Below are positions 25,427-34,622 of a stretch of 47,016 nt of DNA, piece by piece. The first letter of the stretch is position 1. The number at the start of each line of letters is the position of its first letter. Below the pieces are notes generated by a model. That model saw nothing but the letters and a program-made list of their open reading frames with translations. It searched no databases and was not told the origin of the DNA. Location: positions 1 to 47,016 of the forward strand of contig JAICXC010000029.1 in assembly GCA_025980665.1 (NCBI GenBank). The letters run 5' to 3'. A program made the translations under genes and the position numbers. This DNA comes from Bryobacteraceae bacterium (GTDB lineage: Bacteria; Acidobacteriota; Terriglobia; Bryobacterales; Bryobacteraceae).

Positions 25427-25739
25427 TGTCAGATTCCCCTTTCGAGACTTGCCCTTCGAGATAGACCTAGCTGGCCGATCCTCACTTGCTCGATCCCCGG
25501 GCTGGCTACGTCCGATTTAGGACGCTGGGTGGAGCCAGCCCGGAAACCGATGCCCGCGGGAGCAACCACGGGATCCTGTATAGAATTCATGAGCAAGTAG
25601 GATCTCCTCGTCGGAACCAGGAAGTATTTACCACCTTCCCGTGTAACCGATTGATTCTGCATCCCTACGAGCTTCACGGTATACCTTAGAAGCACGTAGG
25701 GGACCACATTAGATCCGCTCGAGCGCTTACTAGCGATGG
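25427..25739. other. Intergenic region upstream of the OmpA-like gene
   Basis: About 310 bases with no credible gene. It contains the nested inverted repeat at 25499-25541, which lies in the 5' region of the OmpA-like gene. Confidence 0.6.
25499..25541. promoter_or_regulatory. Nested inverted repeat upstream of the OmpA-like gene
   Basis: Outer arms GGGCTGGCT and AGCCAGCCC (9 bp, perfect) enclose an inner hairpin CGTCC-GATTTA-GGACG. As RNA this would fold into a two-tier stem 73-115 nt before the OmpA-like start codon. It could be a 5'-UTR structure or a terminator for the PQQ gene upstream. Confidence 0.45.
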
Positions 25740-27704
25740 CTACTGGGCCGGCGACGCTCCAGGTAAGGTCGCTTTGCCGTCGAGCACGAAAACTAGAAGC
25801 TTCGGTGTCACCTGGGTCGTGGGCGGAGGGAAAGCTGGAGCGCCTCCAGCAGCGGCTGGAGGCGGTGCTCCGCCAGCCGGAGCAGGAGCCGGACCTCGGC
25901 CACCCCCAGCACCAGCGGGAGGACCCAAGGCCGGGAGTGCGCCGGAGCCACCCGCCAGCGCGACGTACTGTTTCCCGTCGAGCATGTAAGTAATAGGCGG
26001 CCCCATACCGCCACGGAGGCCGGTCTGAACTTCGAGGACTTTATCGCCCTTGTCGGCGGTGTATGCGACCAACCGACCATCCGGGATCACCTGGAACACC
26101 AGGTTCCCGGCCGTGGTGACCGTGCCGCCGCCGATTCCGCCGCCGCCTTGCGCGCGCCAACGCTCCTTCTGAGCTACGACATCCCATGCGAGCAGGACGC
26201 CTCCGCGCCCGTTGCTCTCGGGCGGCGTGGGACCGATCGCCGGAGGAGCCGGCAAAGGCTTTGGGGCAGGTGGGGGGGCCGCGCCGGCTAGATTAGCCGC
26301 GTCGCCAGCCGCCGCTGCGCCGCCCCGGCCAAAACCGCCAAACGCGATACCCATGTTTTGCCGGCCTTCCTGATATTTGAAATTGGGATCGGAGGAGTAA
26401 TTAAAGCTGCCGCCGGGCGACGCGGGCAGGTATACCAGACCGGTGGCCGGATTAAACGACATCGGCGACCAGTTGTGAGCGCCTCCAGGACCCGGAGCAA
26501 TCGGAATCGACTGGTTACCGTAGTACGATTCCGGATTGATGATTGGCTTCCCGGTTTCCTCATTCAGCCCGCGAGCCCAGGTGACTTGAGCGAAGGGCTG
26601 GCCGGAAATGAACTTGCCGCTGACGCGGTCGATCACGTAATAGAATCCGTTCTTGTTGGCCTGCATGATCACTTTGCGCGGCTGGCCCTTGATGACCACG
26701 TCGGCCAAGAGCAATTGTTGAACGCTATCGAAGTCCCATTCATCGCCGGGGACCATCTGGAAATACCACACGAGCTTCCCGTTATCAGGATTCACCGCGA
26801 GGATGGAAGCCGCGTACAAATTCTCCTTCTCCTTACCTTGTTTGCGGGCATCCTGGCTCCACGGGCCGGCGTTCCCGGTGCCGACGTAGAACAAGTTCGC
26901 ATCCGGGTCATACGCCATGCCGTCCCACACCGTGCCCCCGCCGCCCATTTTCATTCCTTCGGTGGACCAGGTAGCAGCCGCTCTGCGCATGTCTTCATTC
27001 TCAGGCGGCTTGGAAGGATCGCCTGGAACGGTGTAGGTGCGCCACGCGAAAGCTCCCGTCTTGGCATCATGCGCTTCGAAGAAGCCGCGCACGGGGAATT
27101 CCGCGCCGGCGACACCGATAATCACTTTGCCTTTGGCGATACGGGGCGCCATGGTAAGGGTGTAGCTGTCCTGAGAGTAGGCCACGCGGGTTTCCCAGAC
27201 CGGTTTCCCAGTCTCCATATTCAGCGCGACCAGCCGTCCATCGTTGGAGGGAGCGATAATATTTCCCTCATACATCGCGATGCCGCGATTCACGATGCCG
27301 CAGCACAGCTTGGGCCGCACGGCGCTCTGGTTCACTTCCGGATCCCAGCGCCACTTTTCCTTGCCGGTGCGCGCATCGACGGCATACACGATGCTCCAGT
27401 TGGTGATGCCAAAGAGGGTCCCGTTCGACATCAACAGAGTGCCTTCCTGGTTGCCGCCGCCCGGACCGATTTCATATGACCAGTTCAGTCCTAGACGGCT
27501 GACATTGGTCGCGTTGATCTGGTTGAGGGGGCTGTAGCGTGTCTCTCCCGGAGTAAGACCGTAGCTGAGCCATTCGTCTCCGGTCTTGCCGGCGTTCCTG
27601 AGTGCGGCATCGTCGATGCGGCGAGGCTGCTGGCCGGATGCGACCCAGGCCACTAGAAGGATCCCCGCTGCCGAACTACACAGAGCGAGCTTACGTAGCT
27701 TCAT
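25740..27704 (-). CDS. PQQ-dependent dehydrogenase-like beta-propeller protein
   Basis: About 654 residues, exported (signal peptide MKLRKLALCSSAAGILLVAW). It follows the quinoprotein alcohol dehydrogenase pattern: WLSYGLTPGETRYSPLNQIN, adjacent cysteines C134-C135 (KLCCGIVNRG), a GAEF glutamate and a GNAGPW asparagine at the calcium-ligand positions, and DEWDFDSVQQ. The usual catalytic GDN aspartate reads KEN here, so glutamate replaces aspartate. No C-terminal cytochrome c domain; instead there are a Pro/Ala/Gly-rich insert (~450-495) and a similar tail (~595-640). GAGGTG lies 7 nt before ATG 27704. PQQ-dependent oxidation is likely but not certain given the substitution. Confidence 0.85.
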   Translation of the reverse strand: MKLRKLALCSSAAGILLVAWVASGQQPRRIDDAALRNAGKTGDEWLSYGLTPGETRYSPLNQINATNVSRLGLNWSYEIGPGGGNQEGTLLMSNGTLFGITNWSIVYAVDARTGKEKWRWDPEVNQSAVRPKLCCGIVNRGIAMYEGNIIAPSNDGRLVALNMETGKPVWETRVAYSQDSYTLTMAPRIAKGKVIIGVAGAEFPVRGFFEAHDAKTGAFAWRTYTVPGDPSKPPENEDMRRAAATWSTEGMKMGGGGTVWDGMAYDPDANLFYVGTGNAGPWSQDARKQGKEKENLYAASILAVNPDNGKLVWYFQMVPGDEWDFDSVQQLLLADVVIKGQPRKVIMQANKNGFYYVIDRVSGKFISGQPFAQVTWARGLNEETGKPIINPESYYGNQSIPIAPGPGGAHNWSPMSFNPATGLVYLPASPGGSFNYSSDPNFKYQEGRQNMGIAFGGFGRGGAAAAGDAANLAGAAPPPAPKPLPAPPAIGPTPPESNGRGGVLLAWDVVAQKERWRAQGGGGIGGGTVTTAGNLVFQVIPDGRLVAYTADKGDKVLEVQTGLRGGMGPPITYMLDGKQYVALAGGSGALPALGPPAGAGGGRGPAPAPAGGAPPPAAAGGAPAFPPPTTQVTPKLLVFVLDGKATLPGASPAQ

Positions 27705-27899
27705 ATCCACACCTCTTGTATATGTGCGCGAACTCCCCATGGCTCCCGCAGAATTGTCTGGTTCAGAACATTCTATCGAAACACGGGGGGTCGGATAACG
27801 GTACGGTGTTGGAGGGCCCGCGAACTCGTTTGGCGATACAATTGCTGTCTCGGGAATGACTGCGACCCGTAACCGGGACTCATCAAGCTAGAGGAATGC

Positions 27900-27934
27900 G
27901 GGCGCAGAGATCTAATCTCACGATCTTTGCGCCC
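27900..27934. terminator. Inverted repeat beyond the phosphoesterase gene
   Basis: GGGCGCA and TGCGCCC (7 bp, perfect) flank an inner GAGAT-CTA-ATCTC hairpin, 17 bp past the phosphoesterase stop codon. There is no T-tract; factor-independent termination is uncertain. Confidence 0.35.
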
Positions 27935-27951
27935 ACAGACCATTGATGTTC

Positions 27952-29142
27952 CTACGGCTTATTCGGAAGAGAGCCGGGTGCGAACAGGTCCGACAGATCC
28001 TCTGCATTGGCGGCATCGCCGAGAAGGGGTCCCACGCGGAAGATTTCCTGCATGGTGCGCAAGTCGGAGGAATGCGTGAAATTCACCGGGCTCGCATAGG
28101 GAATGCCGTTCACATTCTTATGCGCATGCTGAGAGATGACGATTTCGCCGATGGTGTGATCAAATTTGTCCGCGTTGTCACCCGAAACACCGTCCGATTC
28201 GGACTCGTCCCACCACAGGATGATCACACCGTGGTTCTTGTACGCGTTGGACGCCATGATAGTGGGAACGATCTGCTTCAGGAAATCGTCGCCCTGCTTG
28301 ATGTTGGCAGCGTCGCCGGCGAGACCAAGATAACCCCCGTTGAGTGCCGTGTGCATATCGTTGTATTGGTTTGGTGTAATCCAGTTGTAATCGGCCACGG
28401 TGTCGTTCGCCAGATCGGCGAACAGCTGCTGCAACGGCGCGTAATGCCCGGATAGCTGATTGGAGGCGGTCGGATTGTTCCCGCCGTTGGTGTCGGTGAA
28501 CAACACCATCGGATTATGTTTCGCAGCGTAGTTGTACTGCGGCGACCCATTGAAGGCATTCACTCCACTGGCAAACGAACCCTGGAAACTAGCCAGCGAA
28601 ACAGTCCACTGAGCCTGGGGCAGCGGAACATTTGTAAGCAAGTCCACATCGGCATCTTCCTGATACGACTTCCAGGTCTTTCCGGCTGACGTAAGGAGAT
28701 TGCTCAAGTGCAGGCCGGTGTTCTGATTCGTGCCGCCGGGCACTTTGAACGGGTCGTTGTCGTTCAGCACCCCGAAGTTGGTACCGGCTTCCGCCCAGAG
28801 ATAGTTGGGCTCGGAAGGATGAATCTGAGGGTTGTTTCCGCCAGGGGTGGCAAGCACGTTGTGATATGCCGAGGCGTAAGCGACCTGCTCGCTGATGTGG
28901 ACCACGTCGCCATTAACGATGGCGAAAGCAGTTCCATTCACCAGACTGTTAATGAATGGAGCGTTGGGATTCTGATAAATCTGCTGGATCTTGCCGGCTA
29001 CCTGCGCGGGCTGCGTCCAGTTATGATTCTCCATCGCGATAACGAATACAGTCTTGATATCGGCCGCGCTGGCGCTGAAGCCGCACAGTGCGCTGAACAC
29101 GGCGACCGCACCCAAGGTGCGGCCATGTCTGATTTGCAACAT
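27952..29142 (-). CDS. Secreted phosphoesterase (acid phosphatase/phospholipase C-like, PF04185)
   Basis: About 396 residues with signal peptide MLQIRHGRTLGAVAVFSALC. It begins with the family signature VFVIAMENHNWTQP, in which the Glu and Asn sit at the metal centre. KSYQEDADVDL, NWITPNQYNDMH, a GVIILWWDESESDG metal site and a DHTIGEIVISQHAHK block follow, the order seen in AcpA/phospholipase C-type phosphoesterases. Start ATG 29142 has GGAG 9 nt upstream. It probably releases phosphate from extracellular phosphate esters. Monocistronic as far as can be seen. Confidence 0.87.
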   Translation of the reverse strand: MLQIRHGRTLGAVAVFSALCGFSASAADIKTVFVIAMENHNWTQPAQVAGKIQQIYQNPNAPFINSLVNGTAFAIVNGDVVHISEQVAYASAYHNVLATPGGNNPQIHPSEPNYLWAEAGTNFGVLNDNDPFKVPGGTNQNTGLHLSNLLTSAGKTWKSYQEDADVDLLTNVPLPQAQWTVSLASFQGSFASGVNAFNGSPQYNYAAKHNPMVLFTDTNGGNNPTASNQLSGHYAPLQQLFADLANDTVADYNWITPNQYNDMHTALNGGYLGLAGDAANIKQGDDFLKQIVPTIMASNAYKNHGVIILWWDESESDGVSGDNADKFDHTIGEIVISQHAHKNVNGIPYASPVNFTHSSDLRTMQEIFRVGPLLGDAANAEDLSDLFAPGSLPNKP

Positions 29143-29309
29143 TGAAAGTCTCCAAGGATTTAGGATTGGCGGCGCGCAGATGCCCGCCGCCGCCATATGA
29201 ATAACAACTGGGTTTGGCAAAACGATGACAACCGAGTGACGTAACCAAAACTTCGATGGAAACAATTTCGTTTTCGGGCACAGGGCAACTTCGCTACAAT
29301 CGAGAGCGA

Positions 29310-30281
29310 ATGGCCTTCCCCACTCATCGCAAGCGCCGGCTTCGCGTCTCGGAATCCATGCGGCGGCTGGTGCGCGAAACGCAGCTCGAGCCGGCCGATT
29401 TCGTCCTTCCGCTGTTTGCGTGCCCCGGCGAAGGCGTGCGTAAGGCGATCACCTCCATGCCTGGCAACTTCCAGCTTTCGGTCGACGAGTTGGTCAAGGA
29501 ATGCGAGGACGCGCACGCGCTAGGCATCGGCGGCGTTATCCTGTTCGGGATTCCCGACAAGAAAGACGATCAGGCGTCGGAGAATTACGACGAGAACGGC
29601 ATCGTGCAGCGAGCCGTGCGCGCCGTCAAGCATACACTGCCCAATCTTCTGGTTATGACCGATGTCTGCAATTGCGAGTATACCGACCACGGTCACTGCG
29701 GCAAGGTCATTGGCGAGGATGTGGACAACGATTCAACTCTCGAATGGCTGGCAGCGGCGGCGCTGACGCACGCCCAAGCCGGGGCCGACATCGTGGCTCC
29801 TTCCGACATGATGGACGGCCGCGTCGGCGCGATCCGGCAGAAACTTGACGAGCACGGGTTTCAGAAAGTCGCGATTCTCGCCTACGCCGCGAAGTTTGCC
29901 TCGGGATTTTACGGGCCGTTCCGCGAGGCTGCCGAGTCGACACCCCAATTCGGCGATCGTCGCACCTATCAAATGGATCCTGCCAACGGCCGCGAAGCGA
30001 TGCATGAGATGGAGCTCGATCTGGAAGAAGGCGCGGACATGCTGATGGTCAAACCCGCCATGCCGTATCTCGATCTGGTCCGCCAGGCGCGCGACCGCTT
30101 CCCTGTGCCGATTGGCGCATACCAGGTTTCGGGCGAATTCAGCATGATTATGGCGGCCGTCGAGCGCGGCTGGCTAGATTATGAACGCATCATGATGGAA
30201 TCGCTCACTTCAATCCGCCGGGCCGGCGCGGATTTCATCCTGACCTATTTCGCCCGTGATGCCTCGCGTGTTCTGGGCTAA
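29310..30281 (+). CDS. hemB: Delta-aminolevulinic acid dehydratase (porphobilinogen synthase)
   Basis: A 323-residue enzyme that condenses two 5-aminolevulinate molecules to porphobilinogen in haem/corrin synthesis. The Schiff-base lysines are in AYAAKFASGFYGPF and MLMVKPAMPYLD; the zinc-site cysteines are in MTDVCNCEYTDHGHCG, so it is a zinc-type enzyme. PSDMMDGRVGAIR is also present. I chose MAFPTHRKRR as the start; the frame is open upstream to 29256 but codes nothing family-like. TACAAT ends 9 nt before ATG. No other hem gene is in the window. Confidence 0.95.
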   Translation: MAFPTHRKRRLRVSESMRRLVRETQLEPADFVLPLFACPGEGVRKAITSMPGNFQLSVDELVKECEDAHALGIGGVILFGIPDKKDDQASENYDENGIVQRAVRAVKHTLPNLLVMTDVCNCEYTDHGHCGKVIGEDVDNDSTLEWLAAAALTHAQAGADIVAPSDMMDGRVGAIRQKLDEHGFQKVAILAYAAKFASGFYGPFREAAESTPQFGDRRTYQMDPANGREAMHEMELDLEEGADMLMVKPAMPYLDLVRQARDRFPVPIGAYQVSGEFSMIMAAVERGWLDYERIMMESLTSIRRAGADFILTYFARDASRVLG

Positions 30282-30795
30282 TTCACAGCACCGGCTGGTG
30301 ATCCTGCTTGCGATGCTGACGCTCGCAGCGTTCATTCTCCTGATGGGACCGCCGTCTTTCACCAACGCGTCCAAACCCCGCTTCGGCGATCCGATGCTGG
30401 CACTCCAGTTTGCCCGCGACGTTCAAGACGTGGACTGGATCCTGGGCGACGCGCCGAGTCCCGACCGCGAGGTGATGCGCGTGAAGCAGTACGTCGATTT
30501 CGGTTTTATCGCATGCTACGTGTCGCTATGCGCCGCTCTCGGAGCCGTGGCCGCTCGCAAAGGCGGCTGGCGGAAGGTGGCAGGAATCGCCGCCGGAATC
30601 TGTGGCCTCGCGGCCGGCGTATTCGATGTCCTCGAAAACCGGGCAATCCTAAATCTGTTGGATGTGCCGCTGCGCGCGACCACCCCGGCGATGATCCAGG
30701 CCATTCGCGCGCCGAGCACGGCCAAGTGGCTCCTGGCGGGCATTACAGTGGTATTGCTGTCCGTCTCTCTGATACGAATTCCCAAACCCTCATGA
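30259..30795 (+). CDS. Small membrane protein, unknown function
   Basis: About 178 residues with three or four membrane segments: LVILLAMLTLAAFILLMG near the start, then FIACYVSLCAALGAVAA, VAGIAAGICGLAAGVFDVLE, and a C-terminal WLLAGITVVLLSVSLI. Its start overlaps the hemB end and its stop overlaps the M3 peptidase start (ATGA), so hemB, this gene and the peptidase are probably one operon. I do not recognise a family. Confidence 0.75.
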   Translation: MPRVFWANSQHRLVILLAMLTLAAFILLMGPPSFTNASKPRFGDPMLALQFARDVQDVDWILGDAPSPDREVMRVKQYVDFGFIACYVSLCAALGAVAARKGGWRKVAGIAAGICGLAAGVFDVLENRAILNLLDVPLRATTPAMIQAIRAPSTAKWLLAGITVVLLSVSLIRIPKPS

Positions 30796-32789
30796 ATCCC
30801 TTAACCCAGAATCCCTTAACAACGCCCCAATTCAAAGTTCCTTTCGATCAGGTGCAGGCCGAGCACGTCGAGCCTGCCATCGACGAATTGCTGTCCGACG
30901 CGAACCGTCGCGTGGAGACAGCCGTCGCCGACGCGAATCCGCTGCAAGCGCTCGACACGATGACGGAAAGGCTCGACTATGCTTTGAGCGTGGTGCGGCA
31001 CATCGAAAGTGTCGCCACCACACCGGCGTTTCGCGCGGCCTTTAATGCCGTGCAGCCGAAAGCCAGCGCGTTCTATTCGAGCATTCCTTTGAATGAGGGA
31101 CTCTGGAACGCAATCAAGGCGTACGCCGGTACAGAAGAGGGGCGTTCGCTCAAAGGGACCTATCGCCGCTTCCTGACCAAGACCATCGATTCGTTCAAGC
31201 GCCACGGTGCCGACCTGGACGCCGCGGGTAAGGCGCGCCTCAAAGAAATAGACGTGGCGCTGGCTGAGGCGACCACGAACTTCTCGGAGAACGTCCTGGA
31301 TGCCACCAACGCGTGGGAGATGGTGATCACCAACGAAGCCCAGCTCAAGGGTCTGCCGCCATCGGCAATAGCCATGGCGCGCGCGGGAGCCGAATCGAAG
31401 GGTGTACCTGGATGGCGCTTCACGCTGCAGGGTCCGAGCTACGTCGCGGTGATGACCTACTTGGACGATGCACAGGTTCGCGAGCAGGTTTGGCGCGCTT
31501 ACAACACCCGCGCGGCTTCCGGCACGCACGATAACCGGGCGTTAATGGCCAAGATTCTTCAGCTGCGGAACGAAAAAGCCAGATTGCTCGGTTTCCGCGA
31601 CTTCTCCGATTTGGTGCTGGATGATCGCATGGCGCATACCGGCCAGCGCGCGCAGGATTTCCTGCGGGATCTGCGGGTGAAGACGGAGAAGCGCTTCCGC
31701 GAAGAGAATGAGGAGCTGGAGACATTCGCCGGCCAAAAACTCGAGCCCTGGGATATTGGCTACTGGGCGGAAAAGCAGCGCGCCGCTTTGTACGATTTCG
31801 ATGAGGAAGCTCTGCGGCCCTATTTCCCTTTGGATCGCGTGGTTTCCGGCATGTTCGAGATTTTCGGTCGTATTCTCGGAATTCGGGTGAGCGAAGTGAA
31901 AGACATGCCCGCTTGGGATCCAACCGTGAAAACATTTGAGGTTCGCGATGCAGGGAACAATGCTCACCTCGGATCGTTCTACGCCGACTGGTACCCGCGC
32001 GAAAACAAGCGCGGTGGAGCATGGATGGATTCGCTGATCACCGGCGATCCGGCCAAGAGCCGTCCGCACCTAGGGCTGATCTGCGGAAACCTGACGCCTC
32101 CAGTGGATGGCAAACCTGCGCTGCTCACGCATCGCGAAGCCGAGACCATCTTTCACGAATTCGGCCATCTGCTGCATCATCTGCTGAGCCGCGTAGAAGT
32201 GCGGAGTCTGGCGGGAACCAGCGTGGCGTGGGACTTCGTCGAGTTGCCGTCGCAGATCATGGAGAACTGGTGCTGGGAGCGCCAGGCACTGGACCTGCTC
32301 GCACGGCATTGGGAAACCGGCAGCCCGATCCCGGAGGATCTATTCCAAAAGATGAAGCGCGCCAAGACGTTTCGCGCGGGCAACGCACAGATGCGCCAGC
32401 TCGGACTCGGATTCGTGGATCTCGCGCTGCACAGAGAATGGGATGGCGCCGAGGACGTGGTCGCGTACGCGCGCCGGGCGATGCAACCGTTCGCGGCCAC
32501 TCCGCTACCTGCAGACTACGCGATGATCACCGGCTTTACGCATTTGTTTGCGAGTCCCGTGGGCTACGGCGCCGGCTACTACTCCTACAAATGGGCTGAA
32601 GTTCTGGACGCCGATGCATTCACGCGTTTCCGCAAGGAAGGTGTGTTCAGCGAAGCCGTGGGACGCGATTATCGCGATAAGATCCTGGCTCGCGGCGATA
32701 GCGAAGATCCGGCCGAACTATATCGTTCTTTCATGGGCCGGGATCCCGATCCGCAAGCTTTGCTGGAACGGGCGGGATTGGCAAAATAG
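30792..32789 (+). CDS. prlC: M3 family metallopeptidase (oligopeptidase A type)
   Basis: A 665-residue cytoplasmic zinc peptidase of the M3 (thimet oligopeptidase/oligopeptidase A) family, which degrades short peptides. The zinc motif HEFGH is at 455-459, preceded by the family's HREAETI and followed by TSVAWDFVELPSQIMENWCW. FYADWYPRENKRGGAWMDS and the C-terminal HLFASPVGYGAGYYSYKWAE block are also typical. ATG 30792 overlaps the stop of the upstream membrane-protein gene. The choice between prlC and a dcp-like name is not certain; the length fits oligopeptidase A. Confidence 0.92.
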   Translation: MNPLTQNPLTTPQFKVPFDQVQAEHVEPAIDELLSDANRRVETAVADANPLQALDTMTERLDYALSVVRHIESVATTPAFRAAFNAVQPKASAFYSSIPLNEGLWNAIKAYAGTEEGRSLKGTYRRFLTKTIDSFKRHGADLDAAGKARLKEIDVALAEATTNFSENVLDATNAWEMVITNEAQLKGLPPSAIAMARAGAESKGVPGWRFTLQGPSYVAVMTYLDDAQVREQVWRAYNTRAASGTHDNRALMAKILQLRNEKARLLGFRDFSDLVLDDRMAHTGQRAQDFLRDLRVKTEKRFREENEELETFAGQKLEPWDIGYWAEKQRAALYDFDEEALRPYFPLDRVVSGMFEIFGRILGIRVSEVKDMPAWDPTVKTFEVRDAGNNAHLGSFYADWYPRENKRGGAWMDSLITGDPAKSRPHLGLICGNLTPPVDGKPALLTHREAETIFHEFGHLLHHLLSRVEVRSLAGTSVAWDFVELPSQIMENWCWERQALDLLARHWETGSPIPEDLFQKMKRAKTFRAGNAQMRQLGLGFVDLALHREWDGAEDVVAYARRAMQPFAATPLPADYAMITGFTHLFASPVGYGAGYYSYKWAEVLDADAFTRFRKEGVFSEAVGRDYRDKILARGDSEDPAELYRSFMGRDPDPQALLERAGLAK

Positions 32790-32913
32790 TCTCTGGCCGA
32801 CGCGGAGCAGCCCAAGGAATCCATCGAAGATCGAATATGCAAAACTCGCATCGGCGAAAATCGCTGGCTCAACGGCACGTAGGAGAACGGCTCGTCTTTC
32901 TAGTGCAAACGCG

Positions 32914-33834
32914 TTAAAGATTACGGAAGCAATCTTGCGCCGGAATGGCCTGTGGAATATCGCCCAGATCGGCAAGCTGGCCGATGAGCGTCGCCCAGCG
33001 CTCGGCGGTCATACTGCCCAATTGCGTCGTTTCTTGATGGGGCTCGATGAACGGTTTTTGTGCCTCGGCCACTTCAGCGAAGGCAGCGGCGTCCATCGAA
33101 GGATTCAGATCGTGCATATGGCTGTTGGTGGGCTTTGGGTCGTCGAGGTAAACTCGCCATCCCTCGCGTACGGCCGCGACCATGGACTTCGCGCGATCCG
33201 GATTGCTCTTGAGCTGCGCCCCGCTGGTGGCCAGCACCGTGGTGTATGGGTTGTAACCGATATCGGCCACCGGGAAGACCGTCACGTCGACTCCCGCATG
33301 CTTAGCCTGCAACGGTTCCGACATCACGAAACATTGCTGTGCGAATTTCTCATCGCGCAAGAACGCGCTGATGTCGCCGCCCGGTGATGGAACCACTTTC
33401 ACGTGATCGAACCCATACTTCTTTTCAAGGATGCGCGCATACGGCAGGCCGCGCTGGATCGCCAGCGTACCCTCTTTTAGAACATCGCCGATGGAAGCAA
33501 GGTGCCGCGAAGCGTGCGCCATGATCCCTTGCGGACAATTCTGGAATACGGCGAACAGCGCCACGACGTCGTTGCCGCGGGCGCGCGCCACCACTAGTTC
33601 GTCGGCTGACACGATACCGAACTCGGCCGATCCCGCCCCAATCATCTGCACCGTCGGCGTGCCGGCCCCGCCCGGCAGGATCTCCACGTCCAGTCCGTGC
33701 TTGTCGTAAGGAGCGGCATAGAATCCACCGAACTGCGGATCGGGTTTCCAGTTGAGTGCCAAGCGAATTTTGGCCGGCTTACCGCACGCTGCCAGCATGG
33801 CTCCGCAAGCGCCCAAGAAGTGTCTTCTGTTCAT
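32914..33834 (-). CDS. ABC importer substrate-binding lipoprotein (NMT1/THI5-like)
   Basis: A 306-residue periplasmic binding protein. The N-terminus has twin arginines and a lipobox (NRRHFLGACGAMLAACGK), suggesting a Tat-exported lipoprotein. The NMT1/THI5-like fold shows in RLALNWKPDPQFGGFYAA, GLDVEILPGGAGTPTVQ and GAGSAEFGIVSADELVVAR. It is the last gene of a three-gene importer operon (ATPase, permease, binding protein). Relatives bind pyrimidine thiamine precursors, sulphonates or similar small molecules. I see no TPP riboswitch upstream, so the ligand is open. Confidence 0.88.
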   Translation of the reverse strand: MNRRHFLGACGAMLAACGKPAKIRLALNWKPDPQFGGFYAAPYDKHGLDVEILPGGAGTPTVQMIGAGSAEFGIVSADELVVARARGNDVVALFAVFQNCPQGIMAHASRHLASIGDVLKEGTLAIQRGLPYARILEKKYGFDHVKVVPSPGGDISAFLRDEKFAQQCFVMSEPLQAKHAGVDVTVFPVADIGYNPYTTVLATSGAQLKSNPDRAKSMVAAVREGWRVYLDDPKPTNSHMHDLNPSMDAAAFAEVAEAQKPFIEPHQETTQLGSMTAERWATLIGQLADLGDIPQAIPAQDCFRNL

Positions 33835-33863
33835 CACTTTTGATTGTCGTTGATTGTCGCCGC

Positions 33864-34616
33864 TCAGCTGCCTTGTTCGGACGCGTGCCAGCGGCGCAGA
33901 GTCAGCGCGCTGATCAGATTGATGAGGCCGAACAGCGCCAATCCCAGTATCGACGCCAGTAACACCGCCGCGAATACCTTGTCTACGCGCTGCTGCGTGC
34001 GGGCGACGTCCACTACCGACCCCAGGCCTTGTCCCCCGATGAACTCCCCGACAATCGCGCCGATGACTGCCAGCCCGGATGCCACGCGAAGTCCGGTCAG
34101 TATCTGTGGCAAAGCCGCCGGGAATCGGAGCTTGACCAGAGTGACCGTGGCCGAGGCGCCATACAGACGAAACAGATCCCGCAGCGCCGGATCCGTCGAA
34201 CGCAGCCCCGTGAGCGTGTTCGCAATTACCGGAAAGATCGATACGATGAATGCCGACGCGATTACCGTCTTCATTCCATACCCGAACCAGATCACGAGCA
34301 ACGGAGCAACGGCAATGATCGGCACGGTCTGGAAAAACACTGCGTAGGGATAAAATGCCCGCTGGACGGCACGCGAGGAGGACAGCAGCACAGCTATCGC
34401 GATTCCGATGAGCGTGCTCAGCGCGAATCCTATTAACGCGGCGGACGAAGTCTTGCCCATGGCCGCCGCTAATTCACCGCGGCTGTCGAACAGCGCCCGG
34501 AGAACCGCACTCGGAGCAGGAACCAGATAACTAGGGACGAATCCGCTACGTACCACCCACTCAAGGACCAGCGTAATCACCACGAATGGAATCACCGGAG
34601 GCAGGACTCGCTTCAC
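33864..34616 (-). CDS. ABC importer permease (SsuC/TauC/ThiX type)
   Basis: A 250-residue inner-membrane permease with six helices. The BPD_transp_1 region includes IAVAPLLVIWFGYGMKTVIA and the EAA-like loop LFRLYGASATVTLVKLRFPA, which docks with the ATPase. GLRVASGLAVIGAIVGEFI is typical of the nitrate/sulphonate/taurine/HMP branch. It sits 6 bp after the ATPase gene and 27 bp before the binding-protein gene. Confidence 0.92.
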   Translation of the reverse strand: MKRVLPPVIPFVVITLVLEWVVRSGFVPSYLVPAPSAVLRALFDSRGELAAAMGKTSSAALIGFALSTLIGIAIAVLLSSSRAVQRAFYPYAVFFQTVPIIAVAPLLVIWFGYGMKTVIASAFIVSIFPVIANTLTGLRSTDPALRDLFRLYGASATVTLVKLRFPAALPQILTGLRVASGLAVIGAIVGEFIGGQGLGSVVDVARTQQRVDKVFAAVLLASILGLALFGLINLISALTLRRWHASEQGS

Positions 34617-34622
34617 TCTTCG

